Assembly (NCBI GenBank): GCA_021292165.1
Contig: CM037880.1
Span: 137,456,564 to 137,520,563, forward strand
Reading direction: 5' to 3'
Origin: Shinisaurus crocodilurus
Taxonomy: Eukaryota > Chordata > Lepidosauria > Squamata > Shinisauridae
DNA length: 64,000 nt
A model generated the notes under the pieces. That model saw only the letters and a list, made by a program, of their open reading frames with translations. It was not told where the DNA came from and did not search any database. The first letter of the stretch is position 1. Every line of letters starts with the position of its first letter. Position numbers and translations under genes: made by a program. This document shows positions 1 through 10,500 of the stretch, one piece after another.

Positions 1-297
1 AGTTGCTCTAGTGTTGCCTGGGCTTCGGTGGAGCAGCTGTCACTGGCCACTTGAGCTTCAGTGAAGCGACTGTTGCTTGCCATTTTCCACAACCCACAAT
101 AGGATCAGTCTCCCAGGTTCAGATGGTATCATACACCAGCCCATTGTGGATTGAACAACCCCTAGAACAAGCCATGGGTTGTCAGGGTGGTTTGTTGCCC
201 CAAAACAAGCTACCCTGCGGGAAATGGTCCAGGTTCAGATGACATGGCAACCCACTGTGGTTAGTTACCCACAATGGGTTGTCATGTGAACCCAGTC
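1..297. repeat. Foldback-family MITE, right end (GTTCACATGAC terminus)
   Basis: The stretch ends GGGTTGTCATGTGAACCCAGTC, whose reverse complement is the GACTGGGTTCRCAYGA terminus seen at the left of the foldback elements at 41088 and 45705. Its body is a reverse-complement relative of 41090-41330 (shared GGTCTCCCAGGTTCxGATG and CCCCTAGAACAAGCCATGGG). The left end lies outside the window. Confidence 0.6.
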
Positions 298-554
298 AAT
301 GAGCACACACAACTAAAGTTACACGTTGAAGTCCAGGCTAGCATGAAAGTGGTTGAGAATTTGTCTAGAACACAGATATTCAAATCTTATATATTTAGTG
401 GGAAATAGCTTTTAATATCTTCAAGCAGCCAGGTAACAGCAGCTGTGACACAAAGGGATGGGTTGTAATGTAACTGTATATATAAATAACTGCCAAGCAC
501 CATGTGTATTAAAAATTAATTCTGTAGGAAAATATTGTGTGTTTATAGTAGTAA

Positions 555-895
555 GGTATGCGAAGAACCTTTTTGTGTGGCTGGATCCAAACTTTGGAAC
601 TCCCTGCCCAGTGAGACCTATGTCGCTCATTCCCCGATTATCATCTGCTGCAGTGTAAAGAGCTTTATTTTCAGGAAGGCCTTCAGTTGTTAGTGATTTT
701 AGTGTAGTTTGGCTGGTGGATTTTTACTCTTATTATAGTTTTATCTTTCTGGGTTCTGTTGCTCTGTCTCTTTTCTAGATGATTTTAGTGTATCTTGCTT
801 ATATTTTTATTGCATTTCTAATCTGTATTCTTTATTTGCCACTTTGAATGTTTTGAAAAGGCAGGCTATAAATGTTTTAAAGAAATATATAAGTA
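555..895 (+). repeat. L2-like LINE 3' end fragment
   Basis: It carries a decayed version of the L2-clade ORF end (codons reading like KLWNSLP) followed by T-rich sequence and a tail CCACTTTGAATGTTTTGAAAAGGCAGGCTATAAATG, the kind of terminal hairpin found at L2-like ends in reptiles. No open reading frame of note. Between this and 2213 I see only an unclassified repeat near 1779-2010 and unique-looking AT-rich DNA. Confidence 0.5.
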
Positions 896-1778
896 TCAGA
901 CACTATATTTGCACACTTTAGGCTTAATTAAAATGGAAGTCTAGTAGCTGAAATGAGTCAGTATTGGTATTAGATAAGCACAGCTAAAGAAGCAAACTGA
1001 TAAGTTTCAAGGGCAGTGGAATAGCTTCTGCTGTTTTATACCTGTAACTGACAACTTTCACATGAAAACCAAAATAGAAGAGGATAAACTGAAGTTCACA
1101 GAGACTGGAATCTTTGAATTAGAATTATTGGATGTTGTTCTTGAGTCTTCAAGTCTTTATAAGTCGTTTGTTAATGTGTTCACTTTTGCTAATCTCTGCC
1201 TTTTTGCTAACACTTTCACTTTCAGCAATCTGCATCCATAGAATGGATTTCGGAAAGGATTTCTAATGCATACATCTGAAAATGTGTTTGAATGGATTAC
1301 TTGTACAGCTTCAGCTTGCTCAAAAATGATCCAGTGAGTTGTAGCTGAAGAAAGACCAGTCTAATCACAAAATTCTCTCTGAACAAATATTGAGTGACCT
1401 ATTCTTCTTTTAATGTATTATTTTGAATACACTTGAATAGAGTTCAAAATATAAATCAAACATGAAACAAGTAAGTTTCAGAACCTTCATAATATGCCCC
1501 CCCAACACACAATTATCCATTAAACTGCCCCCGGTAACATGAAGCCTAAGTGCCAGTCTCATGATTAAGAAATCAAAGTTACTTATGTTACCTATTCCAA
1601 CAAAACATGTTCATGTGTATGCATTAATGGGAAATATTAGGAAAGATGGTATATAAGTGCAGGGTACAGAATATTAGAACTGACACACTAACTAAAAACT
1701 GTATTCTAGAACCAAGATTAAAAACCATTATGGCACACACAGCCTCTCCTCGTGGAATATTTATGCCCATTGCAAATT

Positions 1779-2010
1779 CTAACACAGACTTGCCTGTCCG
1801 CAAATGGAACAGTGATTTTCACCAATTGCTCCTCCCCCTGTAGTCCTGTCTCCACTCCCACATTGTTCAGGAGGGTCCCCTGAGCACCTGGAGCAGCTTT
1901 TCAGGTGGCATAGGGTACTGTATTGGAAAGGAGAAATTGGCAAAAATGCCATGCCAGTAGAACTCTGCTGAGAGCAACTCTGAATCCAACCCTTTCTGGG
2001 CTCTCTTCCC
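1779..2010. repeat. Unclassified interspersed repeat (GGGTCCCCTGAGCACCTGGAGCAG type)
   Basis: Shares blocks (GGAGGGTCCCCTxAxCxxxxGGAGCA, ending in CAACCC) with 11270-11430 and 14380-14640, so it is a dispersed family. I could not find terminal repeats, a tail or a coding block to classify it. Confidence 0.35.
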
Positions 2011-2216
2011 CTCCTCTCCATCATGTATAAATACACTTCACTGTAATGTAGTAATTTCACACTATTTCATCTGAAGCTTTTAGCAAATTCCAACTCTGGG
2101 TCCCATAAATAGAAAAGTGTGCATAAAGTATATATAACTATGAATACTTCTGGAGTATTCATATGATCTTAGGTAAACTATTGTTACCTTATTCTTTCAT
2201 GCGTTTAGATCACTTA

Positions 2217-2336
2217 GGGTGCAATCCTATACATGTTTAGACAGAAAAAGATCCAGCATCTGCCAGCCATGCTGACTGGGGGATGCTGGGAGTTGCAAGA
2301 ATTTTTTCTGTCTAAACATATATAGGATTGCACCCC
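2217..2336. repeat. Palindromic MITE, TIR TTAGGGTGCAATCCTAT
   Basis: The left end GGGTGCAATCCTATACATGTTTAGACAGAAAAA is mirrored at the right by TTTTTTCTGTCTAAACATATATAGGATTGCACCCC. The same family occurs at 34201-34334 and, with a longer GC-rich core, at 27594-28030. Non-autonomous; no coding capacity. Flanked by TTA and TAA, compatible with either TIR extension or a short duplication. Confidence 0.75.
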
Positions 2337-2540
2337 TAAACATTTATTTAAAATACATTTCATTTTTTTACTACAATTTGCAGTATTTCCTATGAGCAAT
2401 TTATTTTTCCAGGATCATTACAAAAGGTATTGTATTATGGTGGTGCATTTGTGCTTTACTTTGGTGCATTCACACCTACCCTTTCAAAAAGCAGTTTACC
2501 TTAGCACTGAACTACTTCATCACAGTTGAAGACACTATGA

Positions 2541-2863
2541 CCTGGTTCACATGATTAAAATAAGCCACCGCTTATTTAAATCTTGGCTCAGGCCAGTTGC
2601 AGTTTCCATAATCACTCCCTGGGTGCAGCTTGTCGTATCATCTGAACCTGGGCAGCATGGCTTGTTGGAGGGGCAAACAACCCTCCAATAATCCTACAAC
2701 AGCCAATGGGTTATCAGAGGGTTTCCCTCTCCAACACACCATGCCACCCAGGTTTGGATGACACGACAAGCTGCGTCTGGGCAGTGATTATGGAAATTAT
2801 GCCATGCACGCATCGTGATTTAAATAAGCCACCGTGGCTTATTTTGATTGTGCGAACTGGCCC
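2541..2863. repeat. Foldback MITE, GGTTCACATGA/GTGCGAACTGG termini
   Basis: CCTGGTTCACATGATTAAAATAAGCCAC at the left pairs with GTGGCTTATTTTGATTGTGCGAACTGG at the right. The interior is also partly self-complementary (the CAGCTTGTCGTATCATC and GATGACACGACAAGCTG blocks). Same terminus family as the elements at 35336, 41088, 45705 and 54095. Confidence 0.7.
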
Positions 2864-4221
2864 ACTGAAATGAACAGTAGTAGTATCTACTCCACATTAT
2901 GTTGATAGTGTAGCCATTATAGAAGGTAACTATAATTAAAGCTATTTTGCTTGAACAATTTATAAATTGAAAGTCCCCATATAGAAAGTATAATATGTAT
3001 TTCATAATGTATGTGAGAAAACTTAATGCTTTGCAGGGGCTTTTGAGGAGATCAGTGATGAACACACCTCTTTAACACTGCATCCCCTTTTCAATATGTG
3101 TATTAAGAGGTAAATGCAACATATGTCCAGCTATGAATTTGTATTATATTTGATAATAAAGTATTATGTTACAAAATATGAAATCAAATAGGCACAAACA
3201 TTTATAAAATATGAAGTAAACCATCTGTATTCTAACACGCAAATACTCTGTACCAATTAAATACAGTATAGCAGAAATAGAATATAAATTACACTTCTTT
3301 ACAGTAATTGCAAAATACTAAGAGTTAGCTTACTATACATATAAATCAATGAACAGCAGCAGCTTGTCTGTAAGGTCCCATTATCTCAATTACGTTCTAA
3401 AAAATAAAGAATACAGCAGACCATTCATATCTTTCCTTTTTACCATTTGCTACTTTACAAATATCCAACACAGTATCTATACATGGAATAGCTCCCCAAG
3501 AACTCAAAAGCATATTAAAAATCACAGTTAAAAATTATGAAAAACACCAAACATACCAGCTTTAGGCATTGTTAATGTTTTCACTAAATGTCAAGTCGGC
3601 ACAGTGGTAGGCCCATAAAAAAAGCAAAAGAAAAGAAAGTATCTTCAATGTGCTTCTTAAACACAGGATATAAGGCAGCATGGTGCCTGGTATTAACCGC
3701 TAGAAATATGGCACCAAGCTATCAGTTAAAATAAACATATGCAATAAAAATCAAGGTATAAACAGCAAGTGTATCAGTCTAATACAAGTTCTTTGGTAAT
3801 TAACAGCATATTGTAGATTTTCCCTCAATACATATGTACATCCCATTGCCTTCCCACACAATATTTTGTTTGAAGTATGATCTAACTTGTTGAGTAACAA
3901 ATAGTCAAGTACCTCAGTTTTATATACAAACAGTGCAATCATATACATACCTACTCAGAAGTAAATCCCACTGAGTTCAATGGGGCTTACTCTCAAGTGA
4001 GTATAGAATTGCAGCCTAACTGTAATTTAGTGTGCAGCCATGTTTGCAAATGATACACAGTGTGTGTGTATGTGTGTATATATAATTAAAAAAGAACCAG
4101 AGAATTATGTCCATAACTCAAACATTCATTAACAGATTAAAACTATACAATTACTTTGAAAAAAGTGTTTCCACACAGTGATGTGTGTAGCAAGTGCAAA
4201 AACAAGAACAAAACCGCAGCT
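2864..4221 (-). other. Probable KIF13A 3' UTR and downstream flank
   Basis: AT-rich sequence after the stop codon, with little recognisable repeat apart from the short TCCCACTGAGTTCAATGGGGC repeat at 3935-4020 and a TG/TA run near 4055-4084. No canonical AATAAA (read on the minus strand) was found between 2406 and 4221. The first two lie at 2400-2405 and 2343-2348. The real cleavage site is therefore unresolved. Confidence 0.4.
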
Positions 4222-4505
4222 TCAGTTAATCCAAGATTTCCTGATCTCTTGTTTTCTAGAAAAAGCAGAAGCTGCTGCATCTCCGGATTGACAGGGGGTT
4301 CCTGCCCCTGCTTTGAAAGCCGGTGACCGTAGAAGAACTGAACTCTTCCACTTCTCTGTGCTGGATGATACCTGAGACTGTGAAGTGCTACTGCATATCT
4401 TTGTTGGAGCTGGTGCTTTAGTGAGGCATTCAGGACGAACAAATACCCCATGTCGTGGCTTGCAACAGAAGTATTCTCTGCCTTTTATAGTTCCATCATG
4501 CTTCC
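4222..4505 (-). CDS. KIF13A: KIF13A exon w31: second half of CAP-Gly, C-terminus and stop
   Basis: 284 nt after acceptor tttttaag. Spliced to the previous exon it reads [20 protein letters not shown] then [10 protein letters not shown], completing the CAP-Gly domain with GKHDG in place of the usual GKNDG. About 69 residues follow, ending QEIRKSWIN and TGA at 4222. The final RKSW resembles the end of KIF13B, supporting a shared ancestral C-terminus. Splice phase (1/2) and Gly codon join exactly. Confidence 0.93.
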
Positions 4506-7500
4506 CTTAAAAACAAACACACAAGAGTTAAATTACCATTTTGCTATACTTTGATTGTATACCATTCCAATAGGAGTTAGCTTGGAGATGTAGGAGTTTG
4601 TAATGAGAGGAATTAACTTTACTATCCTTTCGGCACCAGGTTAAGACTGCCCCTATTGCTGAGGCATTTAGCTCCAAATAGTACATGGGGTGGTGGTTAT
4701 GTCACCTTTTTAAACCAGTCTACTTTTTATAATCTTGTCTTAGCTATTTAAGTACCTAATCTAAAAATTGTTTTTAAAATGTCTAGTGAAATTTCCCCCC
4801 GATGTTTTTATTGTTTGTATTTTTATATTGTATTTTATTGTATTTTATAATTATTGTAAACTGCCCAGAGAGCTTCAGCTATTGGGCAGTATAGAAATGA
4901 AATGAAATAAATAACTTCTGGATATCTACAAGAATATTTATGGGAATAACTAACCTAACCTATACAAGAATGTTGTATGAAGAGCTGTTCTGGTGGGTAG
5001 TAAATTTATGGCTGATGGTAACATGCTCAAAATAAGGTAGTTCAACTCCACTAGGTAAACAAAGTAGTTTCAATCTATGGACACAGTTAATGAATGTGTC
5101 ACAGAATCTCATGTTTCCTTCTTCCAACCCTCTGCATGAATTCTCCTTACCAGCCATGGTTAATTACTCCACCCTTTCACCACAGTTAAGGCATAAATTA
5201 ATACTACTCTTAACTGTGATTAATGCACAGAGTTCACTCTTAACCACAATTTTCTAACCAGCTGATTAAGAGGGAACACTGGTAAGTGTTAATCATGGTT
5301 AAAGGTTGATGGTGATGTAAGCCTTACCCACAGTGAAAAGGCAGAGGAGATTTACACATGAGCATGTGATCTGGTGGTCAACTCAAATATCTTAACCACA
5401 ACCAAGATTGAGCAGTTGATTCTGCACTGTTCCCATTCATCCAGACAAACTCCAGCATCTCATGATCCTGAATAAACTGATCTTACCAATTAACACTTAA
5501 AAGTGGATTGTGCTGGTGGCTGAATTGCTTAATGCTTACAGCAGCCTTCCCCAACATGGTGCCCTCCAGATATTTTAGACTTCAACTCCCATCAGCCCCA
5601 ACCAGCATGGCCATTGGTTGGAATGTGGAAGTTGTAGTCCTAAACATCTGGAGGGCACTAGGTTGGGGAAAGCTGGCTTACAGGAAAAGAGGTTTCCATA
5701 TTTCCACCATGAGCCGGTGGCTGGGTTGCATGCTGTGCACAAGCTGTTTCCGCTTTGCAAAATCAACCTCTGATCAGCCTGATTGTAGGTTGTTGCGTGA
5801 CGTGCGAACCCAAACACTTTGCGTTGTTTGTTAAACAACTCAAAGTTAATGTACGATTAGTTCTTAGGATAACTTTGAGCTATTTAACCCACAAACAATC
5901 CAAAGGCCTGTGGCTTACGCTGGCTCAGCTTGTCTGAGTGTGGAAAGCTAAGCAGGGTCAGGCCTGGTTATTATTTGGATGGGAGACCCCTCCTCTAGTT
6001 TCCTGCATTGAGCAGGGGATTGGACTCGATAGCCTTGTAGGCTCCTTCCAACTCTATGATCTATGAAATCTATGAAACCCAAAGTGTCTCGGTTCACACA
6101 TCACGCAACAATCTACAATCAGGCCAATCAGAGGTTGCTTATGCAAAGCAGAAACAGCTTGCACATGGCACGCAACCAGCAACTCAATCCATGACGTGCG
6201 AATGGGCCCTATTAGTTGACTATTTCTTTTCTGTAATGTCTGAAGGGGAGATATGTAGAAAACATGCCCAGGAGCCTCAGCCAATCATATCGCCTGGGTG
6301 AACTGAAATGTTACAAAATTAGATGTGGTTGACATACTGTGGGGCCCATATTTTCTGCAATATGTAAAGTAACTCTAAGTGTTTTATCCTCACAAATTGG
6401 AAAGCTGCAATTCATATTCCACTACACCAGTTGGTTGAACAACTGTTTTGCCACTGCCTTAATGGAGAAAGACTTAAAAACAACACATTTCCGTGGGAAA
6501 TGATGTCACATGTATCTAGTTACATTAATTGTGAAACATCATAATAGTTTAACATACATTTGTTCATTTGTTCTGAACTTGTTCACTTATTGTGATTTTG
6601 TGTGTGTGTGTGTGTGTGCAAAGGGTAACCTATATAGTGTCCATATAATGTTCAAGGCATTTTGAATGCTACTGTGAATGGATTGCCTTTCTCTTGGCAT
6701 AGAATGTTTTGGATATCTGTGAACTAATTCAATAAATTCTATTCTAGCTAACAGAGCAATCCTATGGTCCCTACACAAAAGTCGAGAGGGCCATAGGATC
6801 ATTCAGATTTCCAGCTGCGCAGAACCTGCAATAGCATTTAATACATTTTGTACTAGCTTAATTAATTCATTTACCAATCAGGAATCATGTTCTTAAATAA
6901 GTGACACCCCCAAACAGTAATATTTCAAAATCAATATCAAATTTCAACTCAAATTATGAATTATGAATTAAAAATGGCAAAGACTGAAAACTCATCATAT
7001 TTTGAGTTTTTCATAATTTCATTTCATAATTGTAACCTAGTAGTAGCTAGAGGTAAATATTACTTTTAAAAGACAATCAGCAAATTGTCTCTTAACACTC
7101 ACACAATTTAAAGTACCGGTAACCAATAAAAACCCAGAGTGTGGTCTGAAACCATATGATGCAGCAACTTTGCAAGTTTGGCTTTGGCCAGTATCTGGAT
7201 GGGAGACAGCCGGAGAAGCTGGGACCCCAGAACTGTTTTAAAGAAGTGTGTGCATGCGTGGGGGGGGGGGGGGGATGCAGGCCAATATTAAAAACATCAA
7301 AGCCAAAAAGGATCCCAATTGTACTGAAAACACACATTTCATTATTATAGAATGGTGAAAGAACTAAAACCTCACTATTTAGGACTCCTCCTCTTCACCC
7401 TCAAGTTCAACTCTCTTCCCCACCACTGTACACATTAGCACAGCTCCTGCCTCCATGGCAGAACTCTGCCCCAAAATGATGCAACTGGATGCTAGGTCCT

Positions 7501-10500
7501 AGAAGATGGATTACACCTCTCCTTCTTTGTCAAACAGTCTTGACTACATCCACAGTCTTTTCTCCCTGATTATCCCTGGGGCAGCTCAGCTTGTCTGGCC
7601 AATCTTAGGGAGGATCAACTACCTCCTGTGCCCACTTCCCCATGTGTGGTAGCTGGTGTATGCTGCCTTGAGTTTCATTATGGAAGAAAGGTGGGATATA
7701 AATAATAAAGGTCAACAGGTGTTACTATTTTCACATCTTGAAATTCTCCAATCTTGAAATAGAGGGACATGCAAATATTACTAGACATGTGCCTATAAAG
7801 GATTGTAAATACAATGATGATATCTTACCCATCTGGAGATATAATTCAACACCAACCCAGGTACCAGTTGAAAAATCCACAGGCCCAACATATCTTACTA
7901 TGCCAGTCTTATTACTACCAATATACACTTGTTCCCCCACTGCCACCCAATTTGGGAGCTCTTCAGAAGTAACATCATCACGAGAGATATCAAAGTGATT
8001 TCTTCTAGTGAAGTCATCTGCTAGGAAAGAATCTGTATACATCTGGCAACATGAAGTTTCTTTTACTCCAACAGCCAATAAAGGATTTTCAATACTGTTT
8101 GACAGCTGGTATCCCACTGGTGTGGATTCCAAATAGTGCACAGGATTGTCCTGGTTGTGAGTGTTTTTTGAGAAACCTGAGGCACTGTTCATTCCAGCCA
8201 TTGAGAGCTTTTTTCTTCTACTAGAAGAGCCACTGGAACAAAATGGTCGACCTACTGAATATTCAAGTTCCTTTCCATCATCAGCACCCATGAATTCTGT
8301 AAATGCGTGATCCTCAAAAACATTTGAAGTGTGTTCAACTGTTGCTTCTCGAGATGGGAATTCAATCCCATGTTGTTTGCTTTTATTAGCGGAGGAATCC
8401 AAAGCTGAACAGTGTAACTTTGTAGCATCACTGTCACTTCTTTCTGACATTGAAATCTCTGTTGCTAAGGCACCGTTTCCTTTGACTGGTGACATGGATC
8501 TCTTATATTTAGCCAAGTCCCTTTCTGGCGCTGAAGCCTCATTGTTTGAAGATTTTAAATCATGGGTTAGATGGGCTACAGAATGGTCATTAGAGTCCAA
8601 ATCCCTCATCTGACTGGCTAATTGGTCTGTGCTATCACTACAAGGAACAAGCATATCAGACAAAGTAGCATTAGAGGCACTGTGGGAAAAGTAGCCACTA
8701 GTAATACTGCTCGTGGTAGGGCTACGAGATACTTCTTTCTCAAGTACACGTGAGTTTACAAAGTCTCCTTTAGAGGATAACCACTCCCTGTTTTCCAGGC
8801 TAGCATTGTAAACACTGAAGTCCGCAAACTCCTCGGGCACATAAGGCTTCTTGTTAATGGCCTCCAACTCATCATCTTCCTCCGAGTCCTGCTAAAATGG
8901 TAAAGATGTACAGTTACTACTGCTGCATTTTAAGCAAGGGCATGACAAGTTATCATTGAAAAATAAATATGATGAAAAGTACTGAAAATACTGTTCAGTC
9001 AGCATGGTCTGGGGGCTCAGTGTAACATAGCAACAAAGATGTTAATCTTACCATTTCAAAACTGGGCCAGTCCATCATATGAAATTTGTGTTCATAACAT
9101 TAATATTTAAATATTTTTCTCTTAAAAATGACAAGATTCTATTTTCTCTCTCCCTGCAGCAACTTGAGGTTCTAATCTAAGTAGGAACCTACTGTGCGCC
9201 ACACATTATATAAGCGGTGCAAGTGTAACCCAGTAATGAGGGTAGTTTAATAAAATTATATTATCCTCAAAAAAAAAAAAAAGATTCTATTTTCTTTAGT
9301 GATGAAGGCAAATTCTGAAACTGATATAAGTCATTTTTGTCTCTTTTGCTGCAATTAAATGCATTTAAGCGATGCAGCATACAACAGCTTCCAAACATGT
9401 GCAATCAAGACAAAACACTTATGCAGTTTTTGCACAATGATAAATACAATGTGTGAGCATTTTATTTTACGAAACTGAAATAGACTGAGCATACTGTTGG
9501 CTATCCAGAAAGCTGAAGAACAATTATTTTAAGAAAACATTTATCAGCATATGTTAGTGGCCAGTTCCTGTAAAGAACAATAGTGTTTACCTACACTTAA
9601 TACTGTTTTTTAATTAAATCTATCTTGTGTACAATCTGCCACTTTTGTACAACAGACTAGTTAAATAATTTCATTTGATTTCAGCAGAACTTATTCTGCA
9701 GTGGCTATTTTAAGAGCACTTGCCATTCACATTCTCAGAGTTTGATTCTTGTACTAATGAAGGTGGCTGCCTTCCCAGTTCTCAGAAAAGGCTTTATGGC
9801 TGAGATCCAAATTACTGCTTAAAGTTCATTCAGCGGTTTCTGTGCATCCAGTGGAATGTTCTGATTTTCTTTCAAAAGCTGTGTCCGCATGCCATATCAC
9901 AAACTCCCCTCAGATTTAACAGTTTGCCATGATGGGTAGGAGTGGGGCACTGTGTAGCTTGAGAAAAACAAGAAATTGTTTTGGGTTCATAGAACTAGTT
10001 ACCCCATTCTTTGGATCCTGAACAAAGAATTCAGCTCCTACATTTTAAGCCATTTTAAATAACAAGGTCTTGTCCCAATTCAGGTCCCACCGAATGGTCT
10101 AACAAAAATATTACTTTACTGTCCATGAAGATTTTTAAATCCAGTTATTTTTCCTATAATAGACAAACAGTTTATTTCTGTAGATAGCTTTTAGGCTACC
10201 AGTGCAGCTATTGCTGCTGAAGTGAACCTAATCCAAGGGCACCTTAGAACAAATCTTATGCCACATGTAGCCATGTCACATGCCAAACTGGTGAAGCAGT
10301 ATACAAGATCACTATGGAAAAATCTGGTGCAATTTTCCACTCTTATTCACAGTCTAGTCACTATCTTTTTATATTATTTCCATGCTGTTGTACAAAATAT
10401 TTAGACTCAAGTATAATTCTGCATCTATCAAAAGATGTACATGGAATTTAAATATTTGATTTATGAAGGGAATGTAGTGTAGGGGCAGTATATTCATGAA

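Larger units (their letters stand above)
4506..7828 (-). other. KIF13A last intron; repeats only
   Basis: 3.3 kb between exons w30 and w31, splitting the CAP-Gly domain. It contains the hAT MITE, the inverted MITE pair with 5S SINE, a (TG)n and a G run, and a LINE/SINE-like tail near 4850-4915 (CTGCCCAGAGAGCTTCAGCTATTGGGCAGTATAGAAATG). No coding block was seen. Confidence 0.8.

Noticed and set aside
5938..5992. Functional 5S rRNA gene
   Set aside because: Only the internal promoter half is 5S-like, the 5' half is degraded and a CR1-like tail follows; it is a SINE.
7260..7274. G runs (also 28738-28750, 29764-29773, 30386-30397, 45918-45928) as G-quadruplex regulatory sites
   Set aside because: Plain homopolymers without the spaced-tract pattern and in introns or repeats; no support for function.
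4222..8888. Assigning the gene to KIF13B because of the CAP-Gly domain
   Set aside because: Exon sequences such as [48 protein letters not shown] and [20 protein letters not shown] are KIF13A; only the last parts resemble KIF13B.
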